Source: Absidia repens (Eukaryota > Mucoromycota > Mucoromycetes > Mucorales > Cunninghamellaceae). From it: DNA of 64,000 bases. The notes below the pieces were generated by a model that saw only the letters and a program-made list of their open reading frames with translations, was not told the origin of the DNA and ran no database searches. This document shows positions 25,901-39,150 of the stretch, piece by piece (the first letter of the stretch is position 1; each line of letters starts with the position of its first letter). The stretch is taken from the NCBI GenBank assembly GCA_002105175.1, contig MCGE01000011.1, positions 1,231,255 through 1,295,254 on the forward strand, read 5' to 3'. Made by a program: the position numbers and the translations under genes.

Positions 25901-26204
25901 ACTAAACGAAGCCGCAACGATTACATCACCATCACTACAAACGTCACCAAATGATATTAGTTCACCGCGATCCCCACCGCCACCAACAGGAACGCGGTCT
26001 GCTCGCTCCTCGTCGATTGTCTTCTCCTCACCAACATTACCGTCCGCATGGTTAGATATGAATATGGCGTTATACTCAATTACGATTGGTCCTCCGGAAA
26101 AGAAGACTTTGGCGAATTGGCATGTCCGGTCTAGCGATGATGTTGTACACTGCTTGAAGACTTTGGCCCTAACCAGTATCTCCTCGAATGATGAACCCCT
26201 TTAG
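22963..26204 (+). CDS. TPS2: Trehalose-6-phosphate phosphatase, Tps2 type (GT20 + HAD)
   Basis: A two-domain protein of about 850-900 aa in several exons, the size of yeast Tps2. After a low-complexity N-terminus comes a GT20 glycosyltransferase-like domain: HDYHLLLVPEMIR, IGLFFHATMPSSEI, VGVNYNGHMVAVGAFPIGID, DKLDSTKGV, VALVSEF-like ILSEFAGTAGSL and MLVNPWDYSG. It is normally inactive in fungal Tps2. The C-terminal HAD phosphatase domain has the nucleophile motif FDYDGTLTPI, split by the intron after FDYD (about 25123-25197). It also has WVVSGRDQ, LSAEHGCYMK and CAGDDKTDEDMF. A Ser/Pro-rich insert of about 60 residues sits inside this domain (25890-26040). The enzyme removes phosphate from trehalose-6-phosphate, the last step of trehalose synthesis, with roles in stress and spore germination. 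Confidence 0.92.
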
Positions 26205-26388
26205 ATTTTATTAGTGTAGATGTAGAAAATAGCTGCGTTTTTTTAGTGATAGTTTGAACTTTTTGCATATCCCTAGTTATTCAATAAAAAATGATTGCGG
26301 ACTCTGAAAAGACTCGAAATAATTCATCATAAATCAAATTTTGGCTTTGCTTTTCTTATAATTCTTTTTGCGGTTTCTTTTTTTTTTT

Positions 26389-28537
26389 ATGCACTACTTT
26401 CAAATTATCACTGTCGTTATAGGAATATATTTGAATATAGTTTTAGGTAAAATATTAGCCCTGATGAAGCTTCCTTCATATGCTCAATTCCTTTATTATT
26501 TTCTAGGTCAAGATCTTGAAACATCTCTTTATCCTCACATCTATACCGATCTGGTCAATTGGCCTTGTGTTCGTCTACTGAATGCTACACATACTATTGG
26601 TTGCCAATGTAAGCAATGACCTCTTAAGTATATTGATGTGCTTTTAAGTATTCACCTTTTTTTTCGCGTAATATAAACAGCTCCTTCGACAGGCAGTGGA
26701 GTCCTTTATCAAGTCAACACCCAGGACGATCTCAATACTTTTGTCAATCAAGTGTCTTTGAATGATGCCTTTGCTATCTTACTTCCTTTTGACTTACTGA
26801 CGCCGTAAGTGGAGAAGGAGAGAATTGATTTATTGAAAATTATAATGTCAGCCAAAACTAACGTAATTTCCCATTCTCAGGAACAACATTCAGACTATGG
26901 AAACAACTGGACGTGTTACTGGAATTATTGCGCTACTAAACAGTACTTCATCGCAAGCTAGTATGTCGGCTCTAGCTTCTCCAGACTCCCATTGTCCAAA
27001 TTGTCAATTCGGTCTTTATGCATCTGATGCCAATATGCATATATGGAACCCGAAGGTAATATCAACCATCTTTTCCACCACACAAAAAATAATACAATAC
27101 ACACGCACACACAAACAAATATTTATATACATTGTTTACATCACTTTTTGGCTGGTTCTTTAGGGAACAGGTCTTCTTGAGGAATCACTAAGTATACCAA
27201 TTTATGGACTCAACCCTACCGATAGCATGTCTAGAGCAGTTTACAATATTCTCATGTCGGTAAGCGCTTTACAGAAATATTGGTTTATCCAAATAATGTG
27301 TTTGTAACTGATAATTGTATACTATATATATTGGGATGGGGATAAAAAAATATAGGCTGTCAACTTCAATAAGCAACGAAATTATGATCAATATCCACTT
27401 CAGGCTGCTGACTTTGGACTCCTGATGTGGGCAGCGCGGGACTCAGAAACTTGTCTAAGGCGTGGATGGTGTCAACCTGTCGGTGGTTTGTCAGTGTTCT
27501 CTACACCTTCACAAAATATATCAGTGGATGATGACAAACCAATCATTGTTCTTGCAGCTGGTCTAGATAGCAGATCCCTTTTTCATGATTTGACAAAGGG
27601 TGTGGACACAAGCATTTCTGGAATGGTGACCGTATTAGCCGTGGCCGATGCTCTTAGTCGTGTAAGTCAAGCTTTGGTGAATGAAATGAAGTATATGGTT
27701 TGGTTCTTATTTTGATTTATTTATGCAGAGCCCTGTTTCCCCTGCAAGTTTCGACAAACATATTCTTTATACCCTCTTTACTGCCGAATCATGGGGTTTT
27801 GCTGGATCTCAACGGTTCGTGCAAGATATCTCCCAACCATTTGTTTGTACCAACAACACTCGATCATCGCCTTGTCTTTACAACAATGCACCATGCACCC
27901 AACCTTGTGTTCAGGATCTCAACTTTAAAAACATCAACATGAACAACATTGACACCATCATTGAATTTGGATCTATCGACAGTGGTAATGGTACCGTCTG
28001 GGCTCACGTGGATGGCAGCGGTTCAATAAATGACGATCTTGTACATGCTTTGCAATCCAATGCGAATACCAACTTCAACAGCAATCATTCTTCGCCTCAA
28101 ATTCAAGCTGCCAATTTTGACAACATCCAACGCGGTTTGCCTCCTAGCAGTGCGATGTCTTTTTTAAAACAAAAACGATCAACAAGGGCGGTCGTACTGA
28201 CTGGGTACCAAAGTGAAATGAATAGGTAGTAAAGCATGCATTTGACAACCCCCCATACTTGTACTGATAAGCTCTCGCCTTTTGTGAATTGAATAGCTTT
28301 TATAATAGCGATATGGATTATCAGTTAGACTTGAATCAGTTGACCCAAAAGCTATGTGGACTGGCCAATACAACGGCGCAAACGGTGTACCAACAAGCCC
28401 AGGCATCATCTTCCAGCAATAGTAATAGCTCTCCACCAACAACTACATCTGTGATTGCAAACTGTACTCTTGTCCACGAACTACTGGACTGTCTGGTATC
28501 AAACTTTTCCTGCGACTATATGCAGAACTACTTTAAT

Positions 28538-28580
<43 letters not shown>

Positions 28581-29205
28581 GAATATAAAAGGAGGGGCAA
28601 GCGAAGGAGCTGATGATGATGGCCATTGATCTTTTTTATGACTTTTTTTGTCTTAGTATCTGGTCTTGATCATGTTAGCCACTACTCCTCGATCTATTCC
28701 TTCAACAGCCCGCAACCTCAATATATTCCAAGATTTGTATTTAGCTACCTTGCTGGTGTTACTGGGTCTGTCAGGTTAGATGAACAAAATCAGCCATCAA
28801 AATGCAACAAGATTCAAGATTGCCATGCCGGAGAATACTGCATCCAAAAAAAATGCATCAACACCATGACATCTTACCACCCAGCATATGGCACAGGATT
28901 GACAATCGATGAATCTACTGGGAAAATTACTGTGACGGATAGCACCAAAGGAACTTTTACTGAAAGCACGTAAGTGGTCGAAAAACTAAAAATGAAAATA
29001 AAAGATTCCATGGGTGCATTTTACTGATATTCATCATTTTCATTTTTTATGTAGATGGGATGCGCCAAGTTTTCGTGTCTTTCTTGTTCCGTCTCGCAAA
29101 CAACAACATATCGAGTTAGTGATTGGAATTCTTTGGACAGCGATTAGTATTCTACTGGTGACATTTGCTAAAAGGTACGCGAAAACCCGATTCAAACTTG
29201 AATAA
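26389..29205 (+). CDS. NCT: Nicastrin, gamma-secretase subunit
   Basis: Exon 1 gives a signal peptide (MHYFQIITVVIGIYLNIVLG). It splices to QDLETSLYPHIYTDLVNWPC, which has the Cys-rich N-terminus of nicastrin. The ectodomain carries PIIVLAAGLDSRSLFHDLTK, then GVDTSISGMVTVLAVADAL. This matches the nicastrin DYIGS/peptidase-like core, where LDSRSFF and the following Ala-rich helix are diagnostic. Many NxS/T sites and Cys pairs fit a glycosylated luminal domain. A single C-terminal membrane segment (HIELVIGILWTAISILLVTF) is followed by a short basic tail. About 650 aa, slightly shorter than human. Nicastrin matures and gates substrates for presenilin. The 3' end is uncertain: splicing the tail at 29174 to an acceptor near 29245 would extend the frame to 29445. 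A poly-A run (about 28542-28574) sits in one intron. Confidence 0.85.
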
Positions 29206-29927
29206 TGTGGTGCATGCAGTGAATCAATTTGTCAATAATGGGAAGACTATCATCTACATATTATCCAAGCTCCGAATCTGGTCTTTCATCACGAAAGTAA
29301 GTTATACAAAATGATGCATAATGTCAACAAGATTGACCAAATATTATTTATTCAACATTTCAGGAACCCAATATCCAACGGCAAGCTGGTCTCTCCCCGC
29401 TCCGACAATAGAATTATATATCCTTTCTCCCCTACCCCCATTTAGTAGAATTTATTTACTTAGTACCCTTCTTTTTGAATTCAACTATAAAAAATAAAAT
29501 AATGTAATATCTGTATCTTACCGCCATCCTTTATTTGACTCACCATTTGCTTTATAGTCATGATGCCGAGGGAGCACAGACGATCAAGGCGGTATTTCAA
29601 ATGTTTTCCAAGTGGTTCAATATCTATTGCATCGCAGGGTGGGCGATTTTTTTCCTTCTTTTTTTTTTTTACTTTATTTTACATTTTTCATATTTTTACA
29701 ACCTCTTCCTTTTGCTGTGACCCCTCAAAGGACGTAAGTGCTTCAAAATACAATTATGATGATACATAAGGTGCAACTTGGGGGTTTTTTTTCCTTCGTC
29801 TCTTTAATCTCTTTGATGGAGTTAAAGTAGAAGCAACCTGCATTCATCATCCTTCTAATACTCATTGAAGAATATACTCATTCTCGTGCTTTGTTGCTAC
29901 TGTTTTATAGGGACAAAAATATCAACA
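29206..29927 (+). promoter_or_regulatory. Clathrin gene 5' region with likely leader intron
   Basis: A good donor (GTAAGT at 29734) and acceptor (TTTTATAG ending 29910) define a probable 177-bp intron in the 5' UTR, 17 bp before the clathrin ATG. A clean intron at about 29292-29364 (GTAAGT...TTTCAG) belongs to the nicastrin 3' end or tail extension. A short open stretch at 29535-29640 was not assigned. Confidence 0.5.
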
Positions 29928-32900
29928 ATGGCGGAACAACCATTACCTATTCAGTTTCATGAACACGCACAGGTAATAATTGTTATTGGTGAAGGCGGAA
30001 AATAGGGGTTTGGCGGGCTGGAATGCCTTAAGAGAACGAGTCTTGGCATCATAGATGAATACTACGGTATTTTTGGTCTTATATAATACACTGGCATTTA
30101 CTAACTCCCTCTGAATTTTTTCTTTTCTCAAATAGCTCCAATCGCTTGGCGTGAATGGGGCTAGTATTGCTTTTAACACGCTTACTATGGAATCTGACCG
30201 GTTCATCTGTATCCGCGAAAACATTAACGGCTCCAACCAAGTGGTTATTATCGATTTACACAACAACAATGAGTTAATGCGTCGACCTATTTCTGCTGAC
30301 TCTGTGATTATGCATCCCGTGACTAAGGTGATGGCTTTAAAAGGTATGGAACATCATAGCATGAAACTTCATAGCATGAAACTTACATGCACTGATCACC
30401 TATTTTTATTATTGTGTAGCTGGACGAACTTTACAGGTGTTCAATTTGGAATCAAAATCGAAACTCAAGTCTCACACTATGACTGAAGATGTTGTGTTTT
30501 GGAAATGGACGAATTTGAAGACTTTGGGTCTGATCACCAACTCTGCGGTGTACCACTGGTCTATTGAAGGTGATGCTGGACCTCAAAAGGTGTTTGATCG
30601 ACACGCCAACTTGAACGACACTCAAATCATCAACTACCGTGTTTCTAGCGATGAAAAATGGATGGTTTTGATTGGTATTTCTGGTCATAATGGTCGTGTG
30701 ATTGGTGCTGTGCAATTGTACTCAAAGGAACGCGCCGTCAGCCAACCTATTGAAGGACATGCCGCTTCTTTTGCTGAATTCAAGCTGGATGGTGCTCAAT
30801 CCCCTACGAAGCTCTTTGCTTTTGCTGTACGCTCTGCTACCGGTGCTGCTAAGGTAAGGAATTATTATTATTATTATTATCATTTTCAAAAAAAAAAAAA
30901 AAAAAGAGAGAGGGAGAGAGAGGTATACATCTGTAAGTAACGATTCTTTCGTACTGTGTTATATTAGTTACAAATCATTGAAGTGGATCATCAACAAGGC
31001 AATCCTCAATTCCAAAAGAAGGCTGTCGATGTCTTCTTCCCTCCTGATGCTGCAAATGATTTCCCTGTGTCTATGCAAATTAGCAAAAAATTTGGTATTA
31101 TCTATTTGGTGACGAAAATGGGCTATATTCATCTCTACGATCTGGAATCAGGGGCATGCATTTACATGAACCGTATTTCTTCCGACACAATTTTTGTTAC
31201 TGCGGACCGTGAAGAAACTGGCGGAATCATCGGTGTCAACAAGAAGGGACAGGTAAATAAGGAAGGACTCGAGAAAAAGAAATGAACACGAACAGCTTGA
31301 TTAATGTGGCTTTGATGTGATAGGTTCTCTCGGTTTCCATTGATGAAAATGTCATCATTCCCTACATTATCAATACTCTCAACAATACTCAACTTGCTCT
31401 TGCACTGGCTACTCGTGGTGACGGTCTTCCTGGTGCTGATGATGTGTTTGTCACCCGATTTACAGATTTATTCAACAATGGTAATTACAGCGAAGCTGCA
31501 AAGGTTGCAGCCACCTCACCCCGTGGCATACTTCGCACAACACAAACGATTGATCGCTTTCGCCAAATCGCTGGTGCACCGAATCAACTTTCACCTATTC
31601 TCCAATACTTTAGCATTTTGCTCGAAAAAGGCGGTCTCAACAAATACGAATCTTTGGAACTTGCCAAACCAATACTTTTACAAAACCGCAAAAATCTCTT
31701 GGAAAAATGGCTCAAGGAAGATAAATTGGAATGTAGTGAAGAATTGGGTGATTTTGTTAAGCAATACGACTCGGTTTTAGCTCTCTCTGTTTATCTCCGT
31801 GCCAATGTTCCCAACAAGGTGGTGCTCTGTTTTGCTGAAAACAAACAATACGACAAGATCCTTGCCTATGCCAAGACTGTTGGATTTACACCTGACTACT
31901 CCTCATTACTTTACAATATCGCTCGAACGGATGCTGACAAGGCCGCTGATTTTGCTACTGCTTTGGTGAATGATGAAAATGGTCCTCTGATTGAACCTTC
32001 AAAGGTAAAAAAATAAAAAAAAATAAAAAAGTACAGTGGGTGCTATTAATAAGAACAATATAGTATATGCAAACGCTAATTGGCATGTCATTTATTTTTA
32101 TAGGTTGTTGATGTCTTCCAATCCCAAAACATGATCCAACAAGCTACTTCCTTCCTTTTGGACTACCTCAAGAACAACCGTGAAGAAGACGCTGCTTTGC
32201 AAACCCGTGTCCTTGAAATGAATTTGATCCATGCTCCTCAGGTCGCTGATGCCATTTTGGGAACCGGGATGTTGACCCATTACGATCGAGTGTTAGTTGG
32301 TACATTATGTGAAAAGGCCAATCTTTATCAACGGGTAAGGTTTACCAGTTTGCAAAACAAACGAAGATAATGTCAACTCCGTTTCTTAAACGACTTTTTG
32401 TATATTATTAGGCCCTTGAACACTTCACGGATATTCACGACATCAAACGTATTATTCCTCAGACTCACTTATTGGCTGCTGAATGGTTGGTGGACTACTT
32501 TGGTACGCTTTCTGTGGATCAAACATTGGAATGCTTGAAAGAAATGCTCAACAATAATCTTCGTCAAAATCTCCAGGTGGTCGTCCAAGTAGCTATCAAA
32601 TATTCTGAACAACTTCAGCCTCACAATTTGGTGGAAATGTTTGAATCCTACAAAAGCAATGAAGGTAAACAAAATCAAAAATAAACGTATGGGTGAATTA
32701 AGTGACTAGAGAAAGACAATTAGCGGTACTTACTGATTATGGTTTACTAAAGGACTATACTACTACCTTGGTTCCATCGTAAATGTCAGTCAAGATCCTT
32801 TGGTGCACTTCAAATACATCCAAGCAGCTTGTCGCACTGGGAACATCCGTGAAGCTGAACGTGTCTGTCGTGAAAGCAATTATTATGACGCTGAAAAAGT

Positions 32901-35900
32901 CAAAAACTTTTTAAAGGTAAATGAAAAAGAGAATATATGACTGATTTCAATTACTGTGTCCTGACTGACTAAATGTTTTTGTAATACAGGAAGCCAAACT
33001 TAGTGACCAACTTCCTCTTATTATTGTTTGTGACCGATTCAACTTCGTACATGACCTAGTCCTCTATCTCTACCACAACAACTTACAGTCGTTTATCGAA
33101 GTATATGTGCAAAAGGTGAATCCTGGTCGTACTCCCGAAGTCATCGGTGGTCTGCTGGATGTGGGTTGCGACGAAGATGTTATCAAAAACCTCCTCTTGT
33201 CTGTTCGTGGTGATTTATCTGTTGGCAAGCTATGTGAACAAGTCGAAGAGCGCAATCGCCTTAAGCTCCTTCTACCTTGGTTGAATCTACGTGTCACTGA
33301 AGGCAGTCAAGATCCTGATGTTTACAACGCCTTGGCCAAGATTTATATTGACACCAACAACAATCCTGAACCATTCCTCAAAGAAAATGAAGTAAGTTAT
33401 ATAGTAAATAGTTATATTTAGCTGCGAAGTCTCAGTACTTATTATTATTATTATTTTTTGTATATTTTATAGTTCTATAATCCTCGTATTGTCGGTAAAT
33501 ACTGCGAGAAACGGGATCCCTATTTGGCCTTCATTTGCTATCAAAAGGGTCATTGCGATTACGAGTTAATTCACGTCACCAATGAAAACTCCATGTTCAA
33601 GCACCAAGCGCGATACCTCGTACAACGCCGCGATCAAGAATTATGGGCTTTTGTCTTACAAGAAAACAATGAGCACCGTCGTGATATGATCGACCAGGTA
33701 AAAGGAGAGAGGGGAGAAAAGGAAAACATATCAAGGAATATTCATCTTACCTCATTCTTGATTACTTTTTATAGATTGTTGCCTCTGCCTTGCCTGAATG
33801 CACCGATCCTGATGATGTCTCTGCTGCTGTGAAAGCATTCATGGCTGCCAACTTACCAAATGAACTAATTGAACTTTTGGAAAAGATTGTTCTGGAGAGC
33901 AGTGCATTCAACGACAACAAAACTTTACAAAATCTTCTGATCTTCACTGCTGTTAAGGTAATGACTCAAAAAGGTGGATGATTGCATTTTATTTATTTAT
34001 TTTTACTGTGTTGCTTTATGTAGGCTGATGCTACCCGTGTGATGGATTACATCTCTCGTTTGGACAACTATGATGCATCGGATGTGGCTGAAGTTTGTAT
34101 AGGCGAAGATCTTTTCGAGGAAGCATTCACCATTTACAAAAACAACAATGTCAACGCTAATGCTGTGGATGTTCTAATCGAAAAAATCAATGACTTGGAC
34201 CGGGCCTATGAATTTGCTAACCGCTGCGATCAACCTGATGTATGGAGCAAGCTTGCCAAGGCGCAGTTATCAAATATGCATGTGAAGGAGTCTATTGGTA
34301 AGAGCTTTTTTTTTTATGAATTGTATAAACATTTTTCTCCAAATTATATTTACCTTTTTTCTTCCTTCTATTTAGACTCTTACATTCGTGCCAACGATGC
34401 CACCAACTATATTGAAGTGTCTCGCAATGCTGCTATTGATAGCAAATATGAAGATTTGGTGCGCTATCTGCAAATGGCTCGCAAACAATCTCGGGAACCT
34501 TTTATTGAAACGGAACTCTTATATGCCTTTGCCAAGACAGATCGATTGGTGGATTTAGAGGATTTTATTTCGTCTCCCAATATTGCACAAATTCAAGAAG
34601 TGGGCGATCGGTGCTATCATGAACATCTATTGGAAGCCGCAAAGATTCTCTACAGCAGTATCTCCAACCATGCTTGCTTGGCATCGACATTAGTATTACT
34701 GAAGGATTACCAATCAGCGGTGGATTGTGCTCGCAAGGCCAACAGTACCAAGGTATGGAAGGAAGTCAATGCTGAATGTATCCGTCAAAGCGAATTCCGT
34801 CTTGCTCAAATGTGTGGTCTCCATATTATCGTGCATGCTGAAGAATTGGATACTCTTGTCAAGACATATGAAGCCAACGGGTACTTTGATGAACTGATTC
34901 AATTGCTGGAAGCCGGCCTCGGTTTGGAACGTGCGCATATGGGAATGTTTACGGAACTCGCTGTTTTATATGCCAAGTATGCGCCTGAAAAAATGATGGA
35001 ACACCTCCGTTTGTTTGTTTCTCGTGTCAATATACCAAAGGTGATCCGTGCCTGTACTGATGCTCATCTCTGGCGTGAACTGGTGTTCCTATATGTTCAT
35101 TACGATGAATTCGACAATGCTGTAACTGCGATGATGGACCATTCTTCGGATGCTTGGGAACACTCTGCTTTCAACGATATCATTGTCAAAGTGTCCAACA
35201 TGGAAATTTATTACAAGGCCCTTCGTTTCTATTTGAACGAACACCCGCTTCTCCTTAATGATTTGCTTGCTGTTTTGGTGTCTCGTATCAATCATACTCG
35301 TGTGGTGCAAATATTTGAAAAATCTGATAACATTCCTCTGATCAAGCCCCATTTGTTATCTGTACAAGAAGTAAGTGAAAAGATAAAAATAAGAAAATCT
35401 ACGTAGGCTCAGACATTGTTTTTATTTTTCTTAATAGGTAAATAACAAGGCCATCAATTCAGCACTGAACGAATTGTTTATTGAAGAAGAAGACCATGAC
35501 GCGCTTCGTGAATCCGTAGACCGCTATGACCACTTTGATCCCATCGACATTGCTCAACGACTAGAAAAACATGAACTATTGGAATTTCGAAGAATTTCGG
35601 CCCATCTGTACAAACGCAACCGTCGTTGGCGCCAATCAATTGCGCTCTCCAAACAAGATCGTCTTTTCAAGGATGCGATGGAAACAGCCGCTGAATCTAA
35701 GGACCGTGAAGTAGCCGAAGAATTACTACAATACTTTATCGAAGTCGGAAAACGGGAGTGCTTCTCGGCGATGCTCTACACATGCTACGATCTTATGCGT
35801 CCGGATGTGGTAATGGAACTGGCCTGGCGTCATCAATTGACCGATTTTGCTATGCCATACATGCTCAACACCATGAAGGAACAATTTAACAAGGTGGAAC

Positions 35901-36096
35901 TCTTGGACAAGGAAGTCAAGGAACTCAAGGAAAAGCAATCAAGTCAAGAACAACAAGAAGAAAATGGTAAAAGAAGAAAAAGAGGACTTTTTATATGTAC
36001 ATGTATGTTTAATGACTTGCTTTTTTTTTGAACTAGCTCCTGTCATGCCGGCTATCACTGGTGGTGCTTTTGGAAATCTAAGGATTGGTATGTAAA
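29928..36096 (+). CDS. CHC1: Clathrin heavy chain
   Basis: Starts [20 protein letters not shown] at 29928 and ends [11 protein letters not shown], with stop at 36094-36096, in roughly 15 exons. About 1,670 aa, the usual length. The N-terminal seven-blade propeller ([45 protein letters not shown] repeats) is followed by the linker. The clathrin heavy-chain repeats follow (for example [60 protein letters not shown]). The trimerisation region is [19 protein letters not shown]. It forms triskelia that coat vesicles at the Golgi, endosomes and plasma membrane. The C-terminal tail after the trimer domain is Gln/Glu-rich and coiled-coil-prone ([18 protein letters not shown]). All repeats appear intact, with no frameshift seen. 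Confidence 0.97.
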
Positions 36097-36339
36097 ATTC
36101 AAGTTGATCCTTTAGCTTGTCTAATTTACTTCTGTCGATATTATTCCTCCTTCACCCCTTTTTCTCGTCAACCCTTTATATTTACTCATTCTACCCCTAA
36201 ATACTTTTTCACTGCTTTTTTTTTTTTACTTGCTATTACTTTATTGTTTTATCTTACTATTATTGCTACATGAAATAAAAAAAGGCCATTCATTATATGT
36301 GCTTTGTTTTTCCAATTTATTTTATTCTACATGCTTGGT

Positions 36340-36990
36340 TTCACAGAACTGCTTCATGTCGGAGTCTTGAAAAAACAGAAATTTTGAATTTTTTTTTTCT
36401 TTTCATTTGGAAGTTCACTGAAATAATGGTGTTCTTGGATTAGTGTTAGAAATAGTTTAGAAGGGTTTTCGGATCAGGGATTGCGACATGCATGGGGAAA
36501 CCCTTTCATTTTGGATTCAAGATTTGAGGCCACCATTAGAATAGTCTTCATCTTCGAGAGGAGTATCATTGAAACAATTCATTAGTTTAGCTTAGTGTTA
36601 GTTGTCATTTGCTTATATCTACATTTAAATAAAAAACTGTTCTCTCTTCTTTACCAATAGTCTCTCTCATATATTATGATTCTCTTCCACAATACATTAT
36701 GCCACGTTTGATATCCATCGCCTTGCCCATTTAGATAACCTTAATCCTCCCCAATCTATGATTGCTATACTTCAATAAAATCTATTTTCCATTGTGAACC
36801 ATTGATTTAAACCCATCATGAGCACTAAATACCTCTTTATTTTGATGTATGTTTCATGATCAAGTCACAGTCTGAATAAATTGCACATAGCTTACCATCA
36901 GCTATTGACACTCGCCCTCTTCCCTACTATGTGTGTTTTCCATCCTTAGTTAAAATAAAAGTTATATTCAAAAGTTCCACAAAATTTTCA
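36340..36990 (+). repeat. Dispersed non-coding repeat, copy 3
   Basis: Has GGATTAGTGTTAG, the hairpin GGGTTTTC (36463-36470) with GAAACCC (36497-36503), and CATTTTGGATTCAAGATTTG. It continues with TTAGCTTAGTGTTAG, AATAAAAAAC and a shortened 3' half to about 36970. It lies just downstream of the clathrin gene and faces copy 4 tail-to-tail. Confidence 0.65.
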
Positions 36991-37205
36991 ATACTAAACT
37001 ACACGCAATTCTGTTGTCTTTGTCCTATGAGGTTATCCCATTACGTGCCACGCATAAAACGCTATTGAAATACCGCGATAATTTGGAATCCGTTTAGACC
37101 CAAGAAATGGGCAAAGGGCTCATGCACTCTCATATTACACTCCCGAATTCAATTAATAAAGGATTATACGAGATTCAAACATTCCAGTACAGTACTAGCA
37201 AAGAA

Positions 37206-37206
<1 letters not shown>

Positions 37207-37245
<39 letters not shown>
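37207..37245. repeat. Poly(A) tract of about 39 bp between two repeat copies
   Basis: An uninterrupted A run lies between repeat copies 3 and 4, with a palindromic CAGTACAGTACT just before it (37185-37198). It could be a retroposed tail or simple slippage. Its exact length in an assembly should be treated as uncertain. Confidence 0.6.
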
Positions 37246-37246
<1 letters not shown>

Positions 37247-37479
37247 ATTGGATGCCTGAGGGGTTGCTGTTTTTGTTGTTGCTGCTGAAGTGAAGTGTGT
37301 GTTTTGACAGGATTGGATTAGGCACCCGCTATATTTTACCCTTCAATGGGCGACATCTCAGCCGGAGATATTTTTTTTTTTTTTTTTTGCGTGAGGGCGG
37401 GAAATTCACGATGGGATACTGATGCCTACGCCATTTCAAATTTAGTGGCATCTCCTCATTACATCACTGATTTTCGTTT

Positions 37480-38350
37480 GAGATTTTATAGGACACTTTT
37501 ATATTATTAACCTTTTATTATACAGTACGTAATAAAAACAATGAAATGATGTATATAAGTTGTCTATTCAAGCTAAGATTATAATATTTTATAGGGAAAA
37601 CTACATGGGTGACATGGTCCAAGTTCATTAATATTAATAGTAAAGCAACAATGTGTCTGCATTCCATATTAAATGATCCCGAACTACCAATCAATTGTTT
37701 GGGCTTTAAAAGGGGGGAGAGGTGAGCAAAAGTGGACAAAGTTGGTGAACCAGAAAGCAGGTGCTTGATAAGGTACTCACAAAAGGTCAATAATAACGAT
37801 ATTTGTCAATATCATACGAGTCATATAATGGTTAACTAATAAGTAGAGGTATATTTGATAGGAACTAAACTAATGGCGAGGGCTCATTGTCACAAGAGAT
37901 TTAATGGAAGGATCTAATGGAGGTAGCATGTGGAAGAACATTTGTTATTGAATCACAAAAAGGGTGATGGTTGTGACAATGGATCTATTGTGCAAGACAT
38001 AGGAGAGACTTATTGGATATTTCTCATTGAAGTATGTAAAAGGAGAATTATTTTATTCAGATATAGATATAAACTATTGCTAAACTAACACCAAACTAAG
38101 CTATTGACGGCTCTAAACAGCCAACTGATAGTTCCCTCAGATCCTAGATCCAAAATGAAAGGGTTTCCGATGCATCTTGTAATCGCTGCTCTGAAAACTC
38201 TTCTAAACTAGACATGACACTAATCTAAGTCCAATATAACCTCATGGAAGTTGAATGGTGAAGAAAAAAAAAAAAGAAGAGGAAGAAAGAAAAGAAAGAA
38301 GCCGAAAAAATAAAAATGGGCGAAAATAAAAATTCACGTGGTCGGAAATT
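37480..38350 (-). repeat. Dispersed non-coding repeat, copy 4
   Basis: On the minus strand: a TTTCCGACCACGTG start near 38340, a long pyrimidine tract (38270-38310) and CACCATTCAACTTCC. These lead into a weakened hairpin (GAGTTTTC...GGAAACCC, 38161-38200) and CATTTTGGATCTAGGATCTG. The 3' half, with TGGATCTATTG-like and TCCATTAGATCC-like segments, is degenerate but recognisable down to about 37500. Confidence 0.6.
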
Positions 38351-38914
38351 GAAATATTTTTGTAGTGGGTTTTGCGAGAATGGAATTTGGGGAGTGCAGT
38401 GGGGAGTGTCGCAGGTTTTGCCCAGGAAATGTGTTTTCTAAATCTCCCCTAATTCAGCACCCTCTCCCCAACAAATAAAATAAAGTCGGTACGCAACAAT
38501 ATTCGAAAACCTAGAAATGACATGCACAGACTTTTTTCCATTTTTTTTAAAAAAGGAAATAGGGGCCGATAACGGTGAAAGTGCCTCATTGATGGAATTG
38601 AGGGAAGCACTGTGATATAATCAAACAAGCGTGAGAATACAATCAAGAGGTGGTACTTTCTCACGAGAGCTACAATTAATTAAAACATTGTATGGATTTC
38701 TCTAGGAAACGATATAAAACGGCGATTGATTGATGAAGCAATTTTTTATTTATTATCCGGTCATCCAATAAGAAAGTTGTAAATGGCATGATTCATGATG
38801 ATTTTCATCCGCTCGGTGAAACGGGGTTTTCTCCAATCTGTAGCAATCCAACCTGACGCATCGCAGCATCATATAATCAATTATATCACCTCATATTCTA
38901 ACCCTCATCACCAA

Positions 38915-38960
<46 letters not shown>

Positions 38961-39150
38961 ACATACTGCACTACACTGAAAAAAGGAGACAACTATCGTC
39001 ATAAGGCATAAAAAGATGAAGACTTTATTTACAAAAATAAGAATAAAAATAACTAAGGAGCGGCAGATATGATAATGACTAGAATTCGTGAGTAGTACAT
39101 ATATGTATATAATAAAACTAATAATAAAAGAGGAGAGGGGGGAAGTGGGT
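38351..39150. other. Non-coding gap with (CA)n microsatellite
   Basis: No gene seen. An (AC)n microsatellite of about 20 units lies at 38916-38954. The end of the gap next to 39151 is the likely 3' UTR of the minus-strand CSL gene. Confidence 0.5.

Noticed and set aside
29535..29720. Possible coding exon before clathrin (HDAEGAQTIKAVFQMF...)
   Set aside because: Cannot be joined in frame to clathrin or nicastrin with good splice sites; probably clathrin leader.
38916..38954. Regular repeat that could suggest a CRISPR-like array
   Set aside because: Simple (AC)n microsatellite with no spacers.
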